A stretch of 64,000 bases of DNA from Marinomonas rhizomae (GCF_003315485.1 NZ_QNSE01000001.1:186001-250000), one strand, 5' to 3'; shown: positions 17,143 through 26,322, counted from the stretch's first letter. A program made the numbers and translations. Notes: a model not told the origin generated them from the letters alone.

Positions 17143-17898
17143 TTAAAAGTGCACGCTTAGCCGTTTACCTTGATGTTCAATGATATCAACGTCAACACCA
17201 TACAGGGCCTGAATATTTTCATGCGTTAACACTTCATCTGGAGTGCCTTGAAATAGTATTGCTCCCTGTTTTAGGGCGATAATTTGATCCGCATAAAGAC
17301 TGGCGTAGTTGATATCATGCAATACAACAACGATGGTTTTATTCCAGTCAACAATGGCACGCCTTAGTGTCGTCATCAAATGCCGCGCGTGGTACATGTC
17401 CAAGTTATTTAAAGGTTCATCCAGTAGGATATAGTCTGTTCCTTGGCAAAACACCATGGCCACCAATGCCATCTGACGCTGGCCGCCTGACAATTCATCC
17501 AAAAAAGTAGTGCGGAATTTTGACAGTTCAAAATACGCCAGCATTTGTTCCACCACGTCGTGATCCTCGGACTTTGGTCGACCTTTATGATATGGGTACC
17601 TCGCGTAGAGCAATAAATCTTGCACCGTCAGTCGGCTCATAAAGTGGCTATGCTGCTGTAAAATCCCCACCTTTCTAGCCATTATCTGGCTTGGTGTGGT
17701 CGAAATATCTAAATTATCGTAACGAATCTGGCCTGTTTGTAAGGGTAATAAGCGCGCCATAAGGGATAACAGGGTTGATTTTCCAGCACCGTTTGGACCA
17801 ATTAAGGCGATGCTTTGCTTGGTTCCTAATGTGAGCTGGGTTGTTTCTAAAATGATTTTTTCTGCCCGTTTAAACCCCACGTTCTGAATTTCAATCAC
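17143..17898 (-). CDS. Siderophore ABC transporter, ATP-binding protein
   Basis: 251-residue ATPase of a FecCDE-type importer. Walker A is GPNGAGKST (near residue 34), the signature is LSGGQRQ, and Walker B is YILLDEP followed by the D-loop LNNLD. The H-loop histidine is in VVVLHDINYA. It overlaps the second permease by eight bases and ends the leftward iron operon. Two permeases, one ATPase and one binding protein make a complete importer. By analogy to FatB-FatC-FatD-FatE and VctPDGC it probably imports a catechol or mixed siderophore. Confidence 0.9.
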   Translation of the reverse strand: MIEIQNVGFKRAEKIILETTQLTLGTKQSIALIGPNGAGKSTLLSLMARLLPLQTGQIRYDNLDISTTPSQIMARKVGILQQHSHFMSRLTVQDLLLYARYPYHKGRPKSEDHDVVEQMLAYFELSKFRTTFLDELSGGQRQMALVAMVFCQGTDYILLDEPLNNLDMYHARHLMTTLRRAIVDWNKTIVVVLHDINYASLYADQIIALKQGAILFQGTPDEVLTHENIQALYGVDVDIIEHQGKRLSVHF

Positions 17899-18853
17899 TG
17901 CGACCTCGCTTTATTAACAGCATAAAAAATACACATCCACCAATGACTTCAATTACAACACTCAATGTTGCCTTCATTGAGAGAACATGCTCAAACAAGG
18001 TTTGGCCTGCCACTAAAATCAATGCGCCCACCATCGCCACTAGCAATAAGTGATAGCCAGATTTTCCAGCAGGAAAGCATTGTTGGACCAAGGCGACAAC
18101 CAATAACCCAAAAAATAAAATGGGTCCGACTAAGGCGGTTGAAATGCTCACCAACACTGCCACTAACATTAGGAATAAACAGGTCATTGGCACATAAGCA
18201 ATGCCTAAATTGATCACATGACTGCGACCCAAACGGAAGATGTCTAGTACCGGATGAAAGCGCCAAATCAAACACAAACAACCAGTTAATAACACTAAAG
18301 CTACCCAAACCACTTGTCGATCTAGCTGATCGAATCGCGCAAAGGCGGCCCCTTGAAAAACGACGAAGTCTTCTGGTGAAATCATCCGCCCCAGAAACTC
18401 ATTCAACGCCTGTATTAATAGGCCAATCACAATGCCAATCAACAGTAACCGGTTCATATCTTGATGAAATCGCAAGATCAAGCCACCAAAAATAAGCAAA
18501 GCAAAGCCGATCATCACCAAGCTATTGATTAAAAACAAATTAATGGCGTCAATTGCTAAGTAACTCCCCGTGCCTAACGCTGAAATAATGACTAAGCTAA
18601 TCAATAAATAAATGGCATCCAAACCCATAATTGATGGGGTCAAGATGCGACTATGAGTCAAAGTTTGAAAGACATAAGTGGATACCGCTACTGCTACGCC
18701 AACGGCATTTAGTGCTAACCATTTTTCGAAACGTAACATGAGAAAGAAATGATCGCCCGGTGTTAATCCCCAAGTGATAAACAAGAAAGAGGATAATAGC
18801 CAAACACTGATGACACCTTTTAATATAGACTTTTGAAATTGATTAGAGAGCAC
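17891..18853 (-). CDS. Siderophore ABC transporter permease (FecCD family), second subunit
   Basis: 320 residues with about eight to nine hydrophobic helices. FecCD hallmarks are TPSIMGLDAIYLL in the first third and the C-terminal STALVGPILFFGLLVVALV segment. It resembles the FatC/VctG class. It overlaps the preceding permease by 11 bases and the ATPase by 8, consistent with a tightly coupled operon. Confidence 0.88.
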   Translation of the reverse strand: MLSNQFQKSILKGVISVWLLSSFLFITWGLTPGDHFFLMLRFEKWLALNAVGVAVAVSTYVFQTLTHSRILTPSIMGLDAIYLLISLVIISALGTGSYLAIDAINLFLINSLVMIGFALLIFGGLILRFHQDMNRLLLIGIVIGLLIQALNEFLGRMISPEDFVVFQGAAFARFDQLDRQVVWVALVLLTGCLCLIWRFHPVLDIFRLGRSHVINLGIAYVPMTCLFLMLVAVLVSISTALVGPILFFGLLVVALVQQCFPAGKSGYHLLLVAMVGALILVAGQTLFEHVLSMKATLSVVIEVIGGCVFFMLLIKRGRSD

Positions 18854-19805
18854 GTCGATCGCCTCGCCATAACATTGCTAAAAAAACCGTCCCGGCGAAT
18901 ACCGCAAACACTAAGTTAGCTGGTACTTCTAATGGATGAGTGAGTAAGCGACCAATGACATCACATAGCAACAGAGAACTGGCACCCATCCATGCACACC
19001 ATGGCAAACTGTGTTTTAAATTATCACCGCAATATTGTCTTACGATATTCGGGATCACGAGTCCAAGAAAGCTAATCATCCCGACCGTTGCGACTACTAA
19101 GGAGGTGGCAAGGGCAATCATAGCTAAAGCGATGAACACGAGTGCGCGATAAGGTACGCCTAATGTTCTAGCCAGATTTTCTCCCATACCTAGCATGCTA
19201 AATTGATTGGCCATCCAATAAGCCATAATGCCAATGATTAAAGCGCCCCATAGTAGTTCATAACGGCCTTGAATAATGGTTGCAAAGTCACCGTTGAGCC
19301 ATACCGCCAGCATTTGCATTCGATCAAATTCAAAAGCCAAAAAGGTGACACCCGCCCCAAGAATGGCACTGTAAACCAGACCAATTAAAGGCAGTTGTAA
19401 TGGATCTGATAAGGTTAGTTTTTGCAATAATGCGAAGAACAATAGCAAGCTGAAAAAGCCCATGCTGGCACCAAATAGCATTTTTCCTACTAGCCCTATC
19501 TCAGGAAAAATAACACTGGAGAGTAATAGTCCAAGAGCAATGCCTTGAGGGGTTCCTAAGGTAGTTGGCTCAGCAAAAACATTGTTCATAACTGATTGTG
19601 ATAAACAGCCTACAATACCTAAAATACTGCCGACAATTAACACCGCTAGGGTTCTTGGTATTCGGCTAGATATCATCACATTTGCCATATCTGGCTGGCG
19701 CCAAATGTCCATTATCGAGATGGAGTAGGCACCAACTAACAGGCTAAAAAAAGTCAGTGCCAACAAGCTTGAAAGCGCCAAGAGGTAGTAACTAAATGGC
19801 CTCAT
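18843..19805 (-). CDS. Siderophore ABC transporter permease (FecCD family), first subunit
   Basis: 320 residues from the ATG at 19805, chosen because GGAG lies just upstream; the frame also opens at a GTG at 19838. FecCD motifs are SSRIPRTLAVLIVGSILG, AEPTTLGTPQGIALG and MISFLGLVIPNIVR, the last containing the coupling-helix region for the ATPase. It pairs with the next gene to form the channel, as in FatD-FatC. Confidence 0.88.
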   Translation of the reverse strand: MRPFSYYLLALSSLLALTFFSLLVGAYSISIMDIWRQPDMANVMISSRIPRTLAVLIVGSILGIVGCLSQSVMNNVFAEPTTLGTPQGIALGLLLSSVIFPEIGLVGKMLFGASMGFFSLLLFFALLQKLTLSDPLQLPLIGLVYSAILGAGVTFLAFEFDRMQMLAVWLNGDFATIIQGRYELLWGALIIGIMAYWMANQFSMLGMGENLARTLGVPYRALVFIALAMIALATSLVVATVGMISFLGLVIPNIVRQYCGDNLKHSLPWCAWMGASSLLLCDVIGRLLTHPLEVPANLVFAVFAGTVFLAMLWRGDRRAL

Positions 19806-19844
19806 ACAGCTCCAAAGATACAGGCTCAAAAATAGCACACAATG

Positions 19845-20645
19845 TCATGGAGAGGTTTTCCAGTAAGCCACTAAATCAAGATGGGCAGGGTTAATGATCG
19901 AATTTAAATTCATCAAGCGGCGCTTCATTTGCGCGATGACATGCGCTTCCGTCGCGGCCCATAACCAAGTGGCATTGCTCAGTGACAAAATTGGTAAGGT
20001 TTCTACCGCATGATATAACAGAGCCCCATACGGCTGGCCGCCGTCTGAGTCTCGGTATAACCAGTTCAAGTTTGTGTTATCACCGTGGGAAATAGGGATT
20101 TCACTGTCTGCACTTGCCACTTCAATCCAGGCATCAATGTGAGCATCATTTGGTAACACTTCTAACCATCTCGCGAAGGCCGGCAAGCTGGTTTCATCCA
20201 CAAAAAACACATAATTGGCCGCATTGGTCGGCGGCAACTTAACCGATCTAGGACCAAAAATGCCCAGAACATCACCGACTTTCGCTTGCTTTGCCCAAGG
20301 GCCACCCACGCCTTCGTCGTGCAAAACAAAGTCAATGTCTAAAGTGCATGTGTGCTCATCGAAAGCACGAATGGTGTAGTCACGAAAGGGAGAAAAGCGA
20401 CCCTCCCTAGCGCCTTGCCAATCGGCTGAACCATTTTCCATCACATCTGGCATGCGTAGGTGGTTTGGCGCTTGAGGGAAAAACAATTTCACATGCGCTT
20501 CAGGGGCCAAAGGGTGAAAACCAAAACCTTCTAACTCAGGCCCTTGCAGTCTAATGCGTCTTAAAGTGGGTGAGAGGTCCATTATCCTTGTCACCTTGGC
20601 GGAGCGGGGCGTAAGAGGAATTTCAATCCTAGTGTTTTTTAACAT
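19845..20645 (-). CDS. Siderophore-interacting protein (FAD-dependent ferric-siderophore reductase)
   Basis: 266 residues of the SIP/ViuB family, cytoplasmic enzymes that reduce ferric siderophores to release iron. The FAD-binding motif is RDYTIRAFD near residue 92. The family HDEGVGGPWA motif follows near 112. The NAD(P)H-domain pieces FFVDETSLPA and WAATEAHVIAQMKR lie in the C-terminal half. It sits between the binding protein and permease genes, 27 bp from the former, which links import to iron release. Confidence 0.92.
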   Translation of the reverse strand: MLKNTRIEIPLTPRSAKVTRIMDLSPTLRRIRLQGPELEGFGFHPLAPEAHVKLFFPQAPNHLRMPDVMENGSADWQGAREGRFSPFRDYTIRAFDEHTCTLDIDFVLHDEGVGGPWAKQAKVGDVLGIFGPRSVKLPPTNAANYVFFVDETSLPAFARWLEVLPNDAHIDAWIEVASADSEIPISHGDNTNLNWLYRDSDGGQPYGALLYHAVETLPILSLSNATWLWAATEAHVIAQMKRRLMNLNSIINPAHLDLVAYWKTSP

Positions 20646-20671
20646 GCTCTGTTACTCATTCATCAACCAAT

Positions 20672-21577
20672 TTAAAAACGGGAAGGGTCGTTAAAGGCCT
20701 GTTCCAGCTGCTGTAATGTGTTTCTTAACCCTTGCACACCGCCGACGGCATTCAGGGTTCCAACTCCATCCAAATACACAATTTGTCCTTTTTGAGCGGC
20801 GGTCGTAGCATTCACCAAAGGGTTATTCATTTGCTGTTGAGCGTTTGAAGAAGGTTTGCCAACCGCCGCGTCACGATCCATCACAATTAACCAATCTGGG
20901 TTTTGTGCCAAAATATACTCAAAAGAAATGGGCGCTAACTCACCTAATTGCTTACTGTCATCACCGACTAGCGTCATGCCCAACTCGGACTGAAACCAAT
21001 CTATGCGAGTTTTCGCGGTTAACATATTTAACGAGCGGCCAATCACCATCACCACCATCACAGAACCTGTCTTCGACACAGACGCGGCGACCTGATCACG
21101 CAATTGTGTTAACTCATGCTCGATGGTCTTAGCTTGCTCAGCTTTATCAAACAGCCGTGCCAAATCGTTCATACGCTGAATAGCAGCTTGATATGTGTTG
21201 CCTCTGGCCAAAGACAAATCCACTGTCGGGGCGATTTCAGCAACCGATTCAAATTGCTTCGCGGAGCGCGTTCCTACGACAACAAGATCGGGCTGAAGGC
21301 GATGAATCGCTTCTAAGTCGGCGGTAAATAATGTTCCTACCTCTGACGCCTGATTCTGATCTATGTAATTGAGGTGTATTCCTGCTGGCATGCCGACTAA
21401 TTTGACGCCAAGCGCATCCAGCGTATCCACCACACCGGCCGGAAACGCAATGATTCGCTGCGGTGTTCCCGGCACATCAACGACGCCTCGGTACGTCTCA
21501 ATGTCAGTCGCTTTCACACTAAATGACGTTAGAACTAAAACCGTAAAAATCACGCTAAAACGCATTACTGAGCACAT
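20672..21577 (-). CDS. Siderophore ABC transporter periplasmic substrate-binding protein
   Basis: 301 residues. An N-terminal signal peptide (MCSVMRFSVIFTVLVLTS..., cleavage near FSVKA) leads into a type III periplasmic-binding fold of the FatB/CeuE/FhuD class. Features are TPQRIIAFPAGVVDTLDALG and LQPDLVVVGTRS in the first lobe and NPDWLIVMDRDAAVG in the second. AGG lies nine bases before the chosen ATG. No lipobox is evident, so it is predicted to be soluble in the periplasm. Located 27 bp after the AraC regulator. Confidence 0.9.
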   Translation of the reverse strand: MCSVMRFSVIFTVLVLTSFSVKATDIETYRGVVDVPGTPQRIIAFPAGVVDTLDALGVKLVGMPAGIHLNYIDQNQASEVGTLFTADLEAIHRLQPDLVVVGTRSAKQFESVAEIAPTVDLSLARGNTYQAAIQRMNDLARLFDKAEQAKTIEHELTQLRDQVAASVSKTGSVMVVMVIGRSLNMLTAKTRIDWFQSELGMTLVGDDSKQLGELAPISFEYILAQNPDWLIVMDRDAAVGKPSSNAQQQMNNPLVNATTAAQKGQIVYLDGVGTLNAVGGVQGLRNTLQQLEQAFNDPSRF

Positions 21578-21603
21578 TTTTTGATACCTATATCATTCAA
21601 AAT

Positions 21604-22488
21604 TTATTTCTGCGCCTGATAATCTTCTAAGAATGCTTTTGGCGTCACACCATAAGCTCGACGAAAAGCATGAATAAAACTCGAAGCATGTTGATAACCT
21701 ACAAGCCATGCGGCTTCTGAAATAGACTTCTGCTGCTCTAACATAATCACTTTGGCTCGGGCTAAACGCTGTTCAGTGACCCAGTTTCCCAGGGGTCTTC
21801 CTAGCTGCTCAACTGCACGTCGTTGTAAAGTTCGAACGCTCATATGTAACGCCTCAGCCATGGCTTGAATATCAAATATCCCCTGATCCAAAAGCCGTTC
21901 TAGGCTTTGCTGTAATGGTGTCGTGCTACCTTGCTCTAAAGCAATAAAGTGTTGCCACGTGGTGTTTAATAACAATAACCCCAACATATCTTTATGCAGA
22001 AGATTGTCATCATCACGCGCTGCTAACCATTGCTCACAGCCTGTTTGCATCGCCAGTGTCAAAGGCCAATCCCTGACCGCTTGATGGTAAACATCAACAG
22101 ATAAGGTACCTTGAGCATCATTATCTTTTAACCAACGCTCCATGCCTCGCAAGACCACTTTTTCATCACATTGACCCGCAAACGTCACTCGGCGAAACAA
22201 GGTTCTGTCACTCAAACTGATCATGATGCAGCGGCCTTGATCCGTCGCCGAAAAATGGTAGTCCTGCTTCCCTAGGGAAAACTGCAGCTCACCTTTTAGC
22301 AAAAAGATAAAAGTAATATGTGGGTTCACATTCACTGTGTTATCCACGCTACGGCGATAGGTATTACGCCCACCATGAATCGCTACACCACTTTTGAGTG
22401 AATCAAAACGATAATCCCCTGAGTAATAGTCACGAATTAACGCATCGTCATAAGAATCATTATCGTGCAGTGAGCGAGTATAGAGCAC
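21604..22488 (-). CDS. AraC family transcriptional regulator of the siderophore locus
   Basis: 294 residues. An N-terminal ligand-sensing half precedes a C-terminal AraC HTH domain (about residues 200-290) with MAEALHMSVRTLQRRAVEQLG and GYQHASSFIHAFRRAYGVTPKAF; each is 20 or more residues, so note the cores SVRTLQRR and SSFIHAFRRAYG. It starts at a GTG with AGGGG seven bases upstream. Position next to a receptor and importer recalls PchR/YbtA/AlcR, which activate siderophore genes when the ferric siderophore is bound. It is divergent from the receptor gene. Confidence 0.9.
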   Translation of the reverse strand: MLYTRSLHDNDSYDDALIRDYYSGDYRFDSLKSGVAIHGGRNTYRRSVDNTVNVNPHITFIFLLKGELQFSLGKQDYHFSATDQGRCIMISLSDRTLFRRVTFAGQCDEKVVLRGMERWLKDNDAQGTLSVDVYHQAVRDWPLTLAMQTGCEQWLAARDDDNLLHKDMLGLLLLNTTWQHFIALEQGSTTPLQQSLERLLDQGIFDIQAMAEALHMSVRTLQRRAVEQLGRPLGNWVTEQRLARAKVIMLEQQKSISEAAWLVGYQHASSFIHAFRRAYGVTPKAFLEDYQAQK

Positions 22489-22594
22489 TGTTATCCCCTC
22501 TCTAAAGGTGTTGGCAGATTTTCCAAGTAGATTGGCAAAATTTCGACATCAGACAAAAATTCACTTGGCATATAATAAATGTAAACGATAACCC

Positions 22595-22621
22595 TTCTCA
22601 TTAGCAATGAGAAAAATTATA
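22595..22621 (+). promoter_or_regulatory. Putative Fur/AraC operator upstream of the TonB receptor
   Basis: TTCTCATT-AGC-AATGAGAA (22595-22613) is a perfect 8-bp inverted repeat. It overlaps AATGAGAAAAATTAT (22606-22620), which matches 12 of 15 bases of the Fur core AATGATAATCATTAT. It lies between a TATAAT (22571-22576) and the receptor ribosome site, well placed for iron repression. Whether Fur or the AraC protein uses it cannot be told by eye. Confidence 0.5.
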
Positions 22622-22633
22622 CAAGGAATAAAA

Positions 22634-24721
22634 ATGTCAAAATACCCTAAGTTTGCATTTACCACGCTTTTCTCTTGCATGGTCTTTAGTTCATTTACTT
22701 GGGCCGAAAACCAAATTCGCTTATCAACCCTGACCGTTGAAGGGAATGAGCTCTACCAAGAAGAAGCATCTGAAGAGTCAGAATCCTACACTGTGAATGG
22801 TGCAACCGTAGGTAGCAAAACCCCCGCTACTCTACGTGACATTCCTCAATCTGTGAGCGTCATTACTCATCAAAGTATCAAAGATCAAAATGCCGATACC
22901 TTGGAAGAAATAGCTGAAAATACCCCTGGTTTGAGAATGCTGCCAAACGAAAGAGGTCGTTCATCGGTCATTGCGCGTGGCTATAAATATTCTGAGTACA
23001 ATGTGGACGGTCTTCCCGCTCAGATGGAAAGCCGATTGGGAACCATGCCTAACCTAGCGGCGTTTGACCGCATCGAAATTATGCGAGGCCCATCAGGCTT
23101 ATTCGATGCCAGCGGAGAAATGGGGGGAATCATTAACCTCATTCGAAAACGTGGCACAGATGAGTTTCAAGGCAACGCGGAAGTCAGCCTAGGCACCAAT
23201 GAGCAATATGAAGCAGGGCTGGACATTGGGTCACCACTCAATGACGACGGCAGCGTCCGTGGCCGCTTAGTCATCAACGGTTTTGGCGAAACACCGGAAG
23301 AAACTGACAAGTCGGAACATCACGAAACCTTGTACGCAGCGGTCGACATCGACCTAAACGACGACACCACATTGGGGTTGGGGTTCCTTCATCAAGCCCG
23401 CGATGTTACGCCCAACAATGGCTTACCACTGGATGCAAACGGCAATTTATTAAGCCTGCCAAATCACGATTACTACGCCCCAAGTTGGAACAGTTTCACT
23501 ATGGAAAGTGATGACTTCTTTGCCGACCTCACTCACTCTTTTGCTAATGGTGGCTATGGCAAAGTGGGGATGCGTTACCGAGAAAACACCAGTGACTGGA
23601 ATTATATGTATGCGGGTTCCGCCATTAGCTCGACAGATACCGTTTCCATGCTCCCTTACGCAGGCGATGTCGAACAAAAGGCCTTTGTTGTCGATGCCAG
23701 CTACAGCCAACCCTTTGACTTTATGGGAACGATTTCCGAATTCGTGATGGGCGCGGATTATAAAAAATTTGAAGATGACCGACGCGAATACAAAAGTCGA
23801 GCAGGCACCACTTACGCCGTGTCAGACCTCAGTAGCATTGCTTATTACGATATCCTAGCAACCAATGGTGCAAGCTCTTATAGCAATGTTCAACGAGAAG
23901 AAACTGGCTTATATGGCAAGTTAACCCTTCGTCCGATCGCCAATTTGGCTATCATTGCAGGGGGCAGAGCCAGCCAATGGGACATTACCAACACCAACAA
24001 ACTCACTGACTCAACCACAAAACGCAGTGACAACAAAGCCATCTGGTACGGTGGCGCAGTATACGATCTCGATGATTCTCATAGCCTGTACGCCAGTGCT
24101 TCCGAATTGTACGTTCCTCAAGAATATGTCGATGCTAATGGGGACGTACTTGACCCACGTGAAGGCAAGCAAGTCGAGTTGGGCATCAAATCAAGCTACC
24201 TAGATGACGCCATTCAAGCACGCTTTAGTCTGTATCAAATTGATGATAAAAACGCCTGGGGTGTTAATTCTTCACGAGAATTCATCGCAACCGGTAAACG
24301 CCGAATGCAAGGTGCTGAAATTGAAATCATTGGTCAGGTAACAGAAGACTTTAAAGTCATCGCGGGGTACAGCTACATTGATACGGACATTATTGAAGAA
24401 AGCTCATATGACGTACTGATTAGCTATATGCCAGAGCACATGTTCAACCTATGGGGTAGCTACCAGGTAAATGAAAAATTGAATGTGGGTCTTGGTTTGA
24501 ACACCTTGAGCAAAATCGAAAACGATTCCGGTGCCGATGCCAGTGCTTACGAAGTGGTCAACGCTATGATGTCTTACCAATTCACTCCAGAACTAAGCGC
24601 ACAGCTGAATATTGATAACCTACTCAATGAGAAGTACTACGCTCGCGTTGGTGATTCAGGTCAATTCAATATCCCAGGGGCAGAGCGCGCCGCGAAAGCC
24701 ACTATCCGCTATCAATTTTAA
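22634..24721 (+). CDS. TonB-dependent siderophore receptor
   Basis: 695 residues from the ATG at 22634, preceded by ACAAGGA; the frame opens nine codons earlier without a good ribosome site. A signal peptide ends near SFTWA. The plug domain contains TLRDIPQSVSVITHQSI and FDRIEIMRGPSGLFD, both standard for siderophore receptors (FhuA/FepA-like group TIGR01783). The 22-strand barrel follows and ends in a terminal aromatic, IRYQF. It would take the ferric siderophore across the outer membrane for the ABC importer encoded divergently. Confidence 0.94.
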   Translation: MSKYPKFAFTTLFSCMVFSSFTWAENQIRLSTLTVEGNELYQEEASEESESYTVNGATVGSKTPATLRDIPQSVSVITHQSIKDQNADTLEEIAENTPGLRMLPNERGRSSVIARGYKYSEYNVDGLPAQMESRLGTMPNLAAFDRIEIMRGPSGLFDASGEMGGIINLIRKRGTDEFQGNAEVSLGTNEQYEAGLDIGSPLNDDGSVRGRLVINGFGETPEETDKSEHHETLYAAVDIDLNDDTTLGLGFLHQARDVTPNNGLPLDANGNLLSLPNHDYYAPSWNSFTMESDDFFADLTHSFANGGYGKVGMRYRENTSDWNYMYAGSAISSTDTVSMLPYAGDVEQKAFVVDASYSQPFDFMGTISEFVMGADYKKFEDDRREYKSRAGTTYAVSDLSSIAYYDILATNGASSYSNVQREETGLYGKLTLRPIANLAIIAGGRASQWDITNTNKLTDSTTKRSDNKAIWYGGAVYDLDDSHSLYASASELYVPQEYVDANGDVLDPREGKQVELGIKSSYLDDAIQARFSLYQIDDKNAWGVNSSREFIATGKRRMQGAEIEIIGQVTEDFKVIAGYSYIDTDIIEESSYDVLISYMPEHMFNLWGSYQVNEKLNVGLGLNTLSKIENDSGADASAYEVVNAMMSYQFTPELSAQLNIDNLLNEKYYARVGDSGQFNIPGAERAAKATIRYQF

Positions 24722-24745
24722 CCATTATCCGTTATCAATTTTAAT
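24702..24745 (+). repeat. Tandem duplication of the receptor gene 3' end
   Basis: The last codons of the receptor (TATCCGCTATCAATTTTAA) are repeated just after the stop as TATCCGTTATCAATTTTAA, one base different. The second copy is untranslated. It looks like a recent short tandem duplication. Confidence 0.8.
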
Positions 24746-24753
24746 CACTAAGG

Positions 24754-24785
24754 TATCGGTCTCATAGGGCAATATGAGACCGATA
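24754..24785 (+). promoter_or_regulatory. Perfect 13-bp hairpin between receptor and monooxygenase
   Basis: TATCGGTCTCATA (24754-24766) and TATGAGACCGATA (24773-24785) are exactly complementary with a 6-base loop. No U-tract follows; instead AAAGG, the ribosome site of the next gene, comes next. It is therefore more likely an mRNA stabilising or processing element, or an operator, than a terminator. Confidence 0.7.
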
Positions 24786-24793
24786 AAGGCATT

Positions 24794-26101
24794 ATGAGTC
24801 AATCTAGTATCCATATCGGTCTCGCCTTAGTCATGGGCTGGCTAAGCGCAAATGGCTGGCGACGAGACAACAGCCAAGTCGAGCAACTATTCAACCTCCA
24901 ACCTTACCTTGATCTTGCTAAGCAAGCCGAACAAGCCAAACTCGATTTCGTTTTTCGCCCCGATACACTCTTTTTAAAAACCGCTCCTTTGGCGACCGAA
25001 CCCGGCTTTAGCAATCTCGACCCTTTTGTCTTACTGTCCGCGATCGCCAGCCATACTCAAAAAATCGGTTTAGTCGCCACCGCGTCTACCACCTTCCTAC
25101 CGCCTTATGTTGTCGCACGACAATTACAATCACTCCATTGGTTAAGCCAAGGCCGTGCAGGCTGGAACCTCGTTACCGCTATTGAAGGGCAACAAAACTT
25201 CGGTGAAAGCCCATTATCGCCATCAAAGCAGCGTTATGAAAAAGCGCAAGAACATCTAGAAGTGGTTCAGAAACTCTGGCATAGCTACCCAAATAGCAGC
25301 CTCAAAATGGACAAACACAGCAAGCAATTTGCCGATATCGAACAGGTTCAACCCATTCAGCACACTGGCGAATACTTCCATGTCAAAGGCCCACTTAGCA
25401 CACCAGCTACGCCTTTCGGTGACATTCCCTTATTTCAAGCAGGTGCCTCCGATCAAGGACGTGCCTTTGCCGCTAAAGTCGCCAGCGCAGTGTTTGCCGC
25501 GACTCCCGATTTAGAAGCCGGCATCGAACTACGGCAGGACTTGAGAAAAAGAGCCGCACAACTGGGCCGAGATCCAAACGAAATTAAAGTATTGCCTGGG
25601 TTAAGCTTATACCTCGCCGAAACACGCAAAGAAGCCGAGACCTGTTACCGCGACACGCATGCAGGTTTCGACCTTGAGCGTCGCTATGCTTATGTTGAAG
25701 AAGCCATTGGCTTAAACTTGCGAGAGTATGACGATCACCATGTCCTAACGGAAACCGATCTACCTGAATTGACCAGACCAGTCCGCAGCCAAACCCACAG
25801 TAACCTTATGCGACAATACATCATCCGAGAACACCCCAGTGTAAACACCTTTCTACAACGCCCCGAAGTCTGCGGTTCATCCCACTGGTTAGTCATCGGA
25901 ACAGCGGAAGACGCGGTAGACAGCATTATCGAGCGTATATCGGCTGGTGCTGCAGACGGCTTCATTGCTATACCCGGTGGTCACATTCAATCTGCTCAAT
26001 TATTTTTTGAGAAGGTCATGCCTGCATTAGCTGAGCAAGGCTGGTTTAGACGAGAATATCAAGGGACTACATTAGTAGAGCATCTTAATGAATCATTTTA
26101 A
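24794..26101 (+). CDS. FMN-dependent monooxygenase of the NtaA/SnaA/DszA family
   Basis: 435-residue class C flavin monooxygenase (bacterial luciferase-like fold) that uses FMNH2 from a partner reductase to oxidise C-N or C-S bonds in substrates such as nitrilotriacetate, EDTA or dibenzothiophene sulfone. Typical blocks are GWRRDNSQ near the N-terminus, LDFVFRPDTLF, LSQGRAGWNLVTA and GDIPLFQAGASDQGRAFAA, plus a C-terminal GAADGFIAIPGG. The position behind a TonB receptor, with only a hairpin between, suggests it acts on the imported chelator or siderophore. That link is inference; the family alone does not give the substrate. Confidence 0.85.
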   Translation: MSQSSIHIGLALVMGWLSANGWRRDNSQVEQLFNLQPYLDLAKQAEQAKLDFVFRPDTLFLKTAPLATEPGFSNLDPFVLLSAIASHTQKIGLVATASTTFLPPYVVARQLQSLHWLSQGRAGWNLVTAIEGQQNFGESPLSPSKQRYEKAQEHLEVVQKLWHSYPNSSLKMDKHSKQFADIEQVQPIQHTGEYFHVKGPLSTPATPFGDIPLFQAGASDQGRAFAAKVASAVFAATPDLEAGIELRQDLRKRAAQLGRDPNEIKVLPGLSLYLAETRKEAETCYRDTHAGFDLERRYAYVEEAIGLNLREYDDHHVLTETDLPELTRPVRSQTHSNLMRQYIIREHPSVNTFLQRPEVCGSSHWLVIGTAEDAVDSIIERISAGAADGFIAIPGGHIQSAQLFFEKVMPALAEQGWFRREYQGTTLVEHLNESF

Positions 26102-26269
26102 TCATCAAGTTATTACACTGTGTAGTGATAGTAATACAGAGAATTGCCTTTCTGGGTATCTAATAAACGACGTGGTGATTATCAGAGAGACGCATGAATA
26201 AATACTGATAAGAAATAGAATCGTATATGGGTATGTACTTCTTTACTAGAACACGATATTGAATAAAAT

Positions 26270-26304
26270 AAAAAGGGTTAAAACACTATGTTTCAACCCT
26301 TTTT
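26270..26304. terminator. Bidirectional intrinsic terminator
   Basis: AAAAAGGGTT (26270-26279) and AACCCTTTTT (26295-26304) make a 10-bp stem with U-rich ends on both strands. It lies between the convergent monooxygenase and outer-membrane protein genes. Confidence 0.85.
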
Positions 26305-26322
26305 ACGATCAAGGATCTTGCT

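Noticed and set aside
17015..17182. Short plus-strand frame (MAFRLLLSSSLV...)
   Set aside because: Runs antisense into the ABC ATPase gene, lacks a good ribosome site, and looks like chance.
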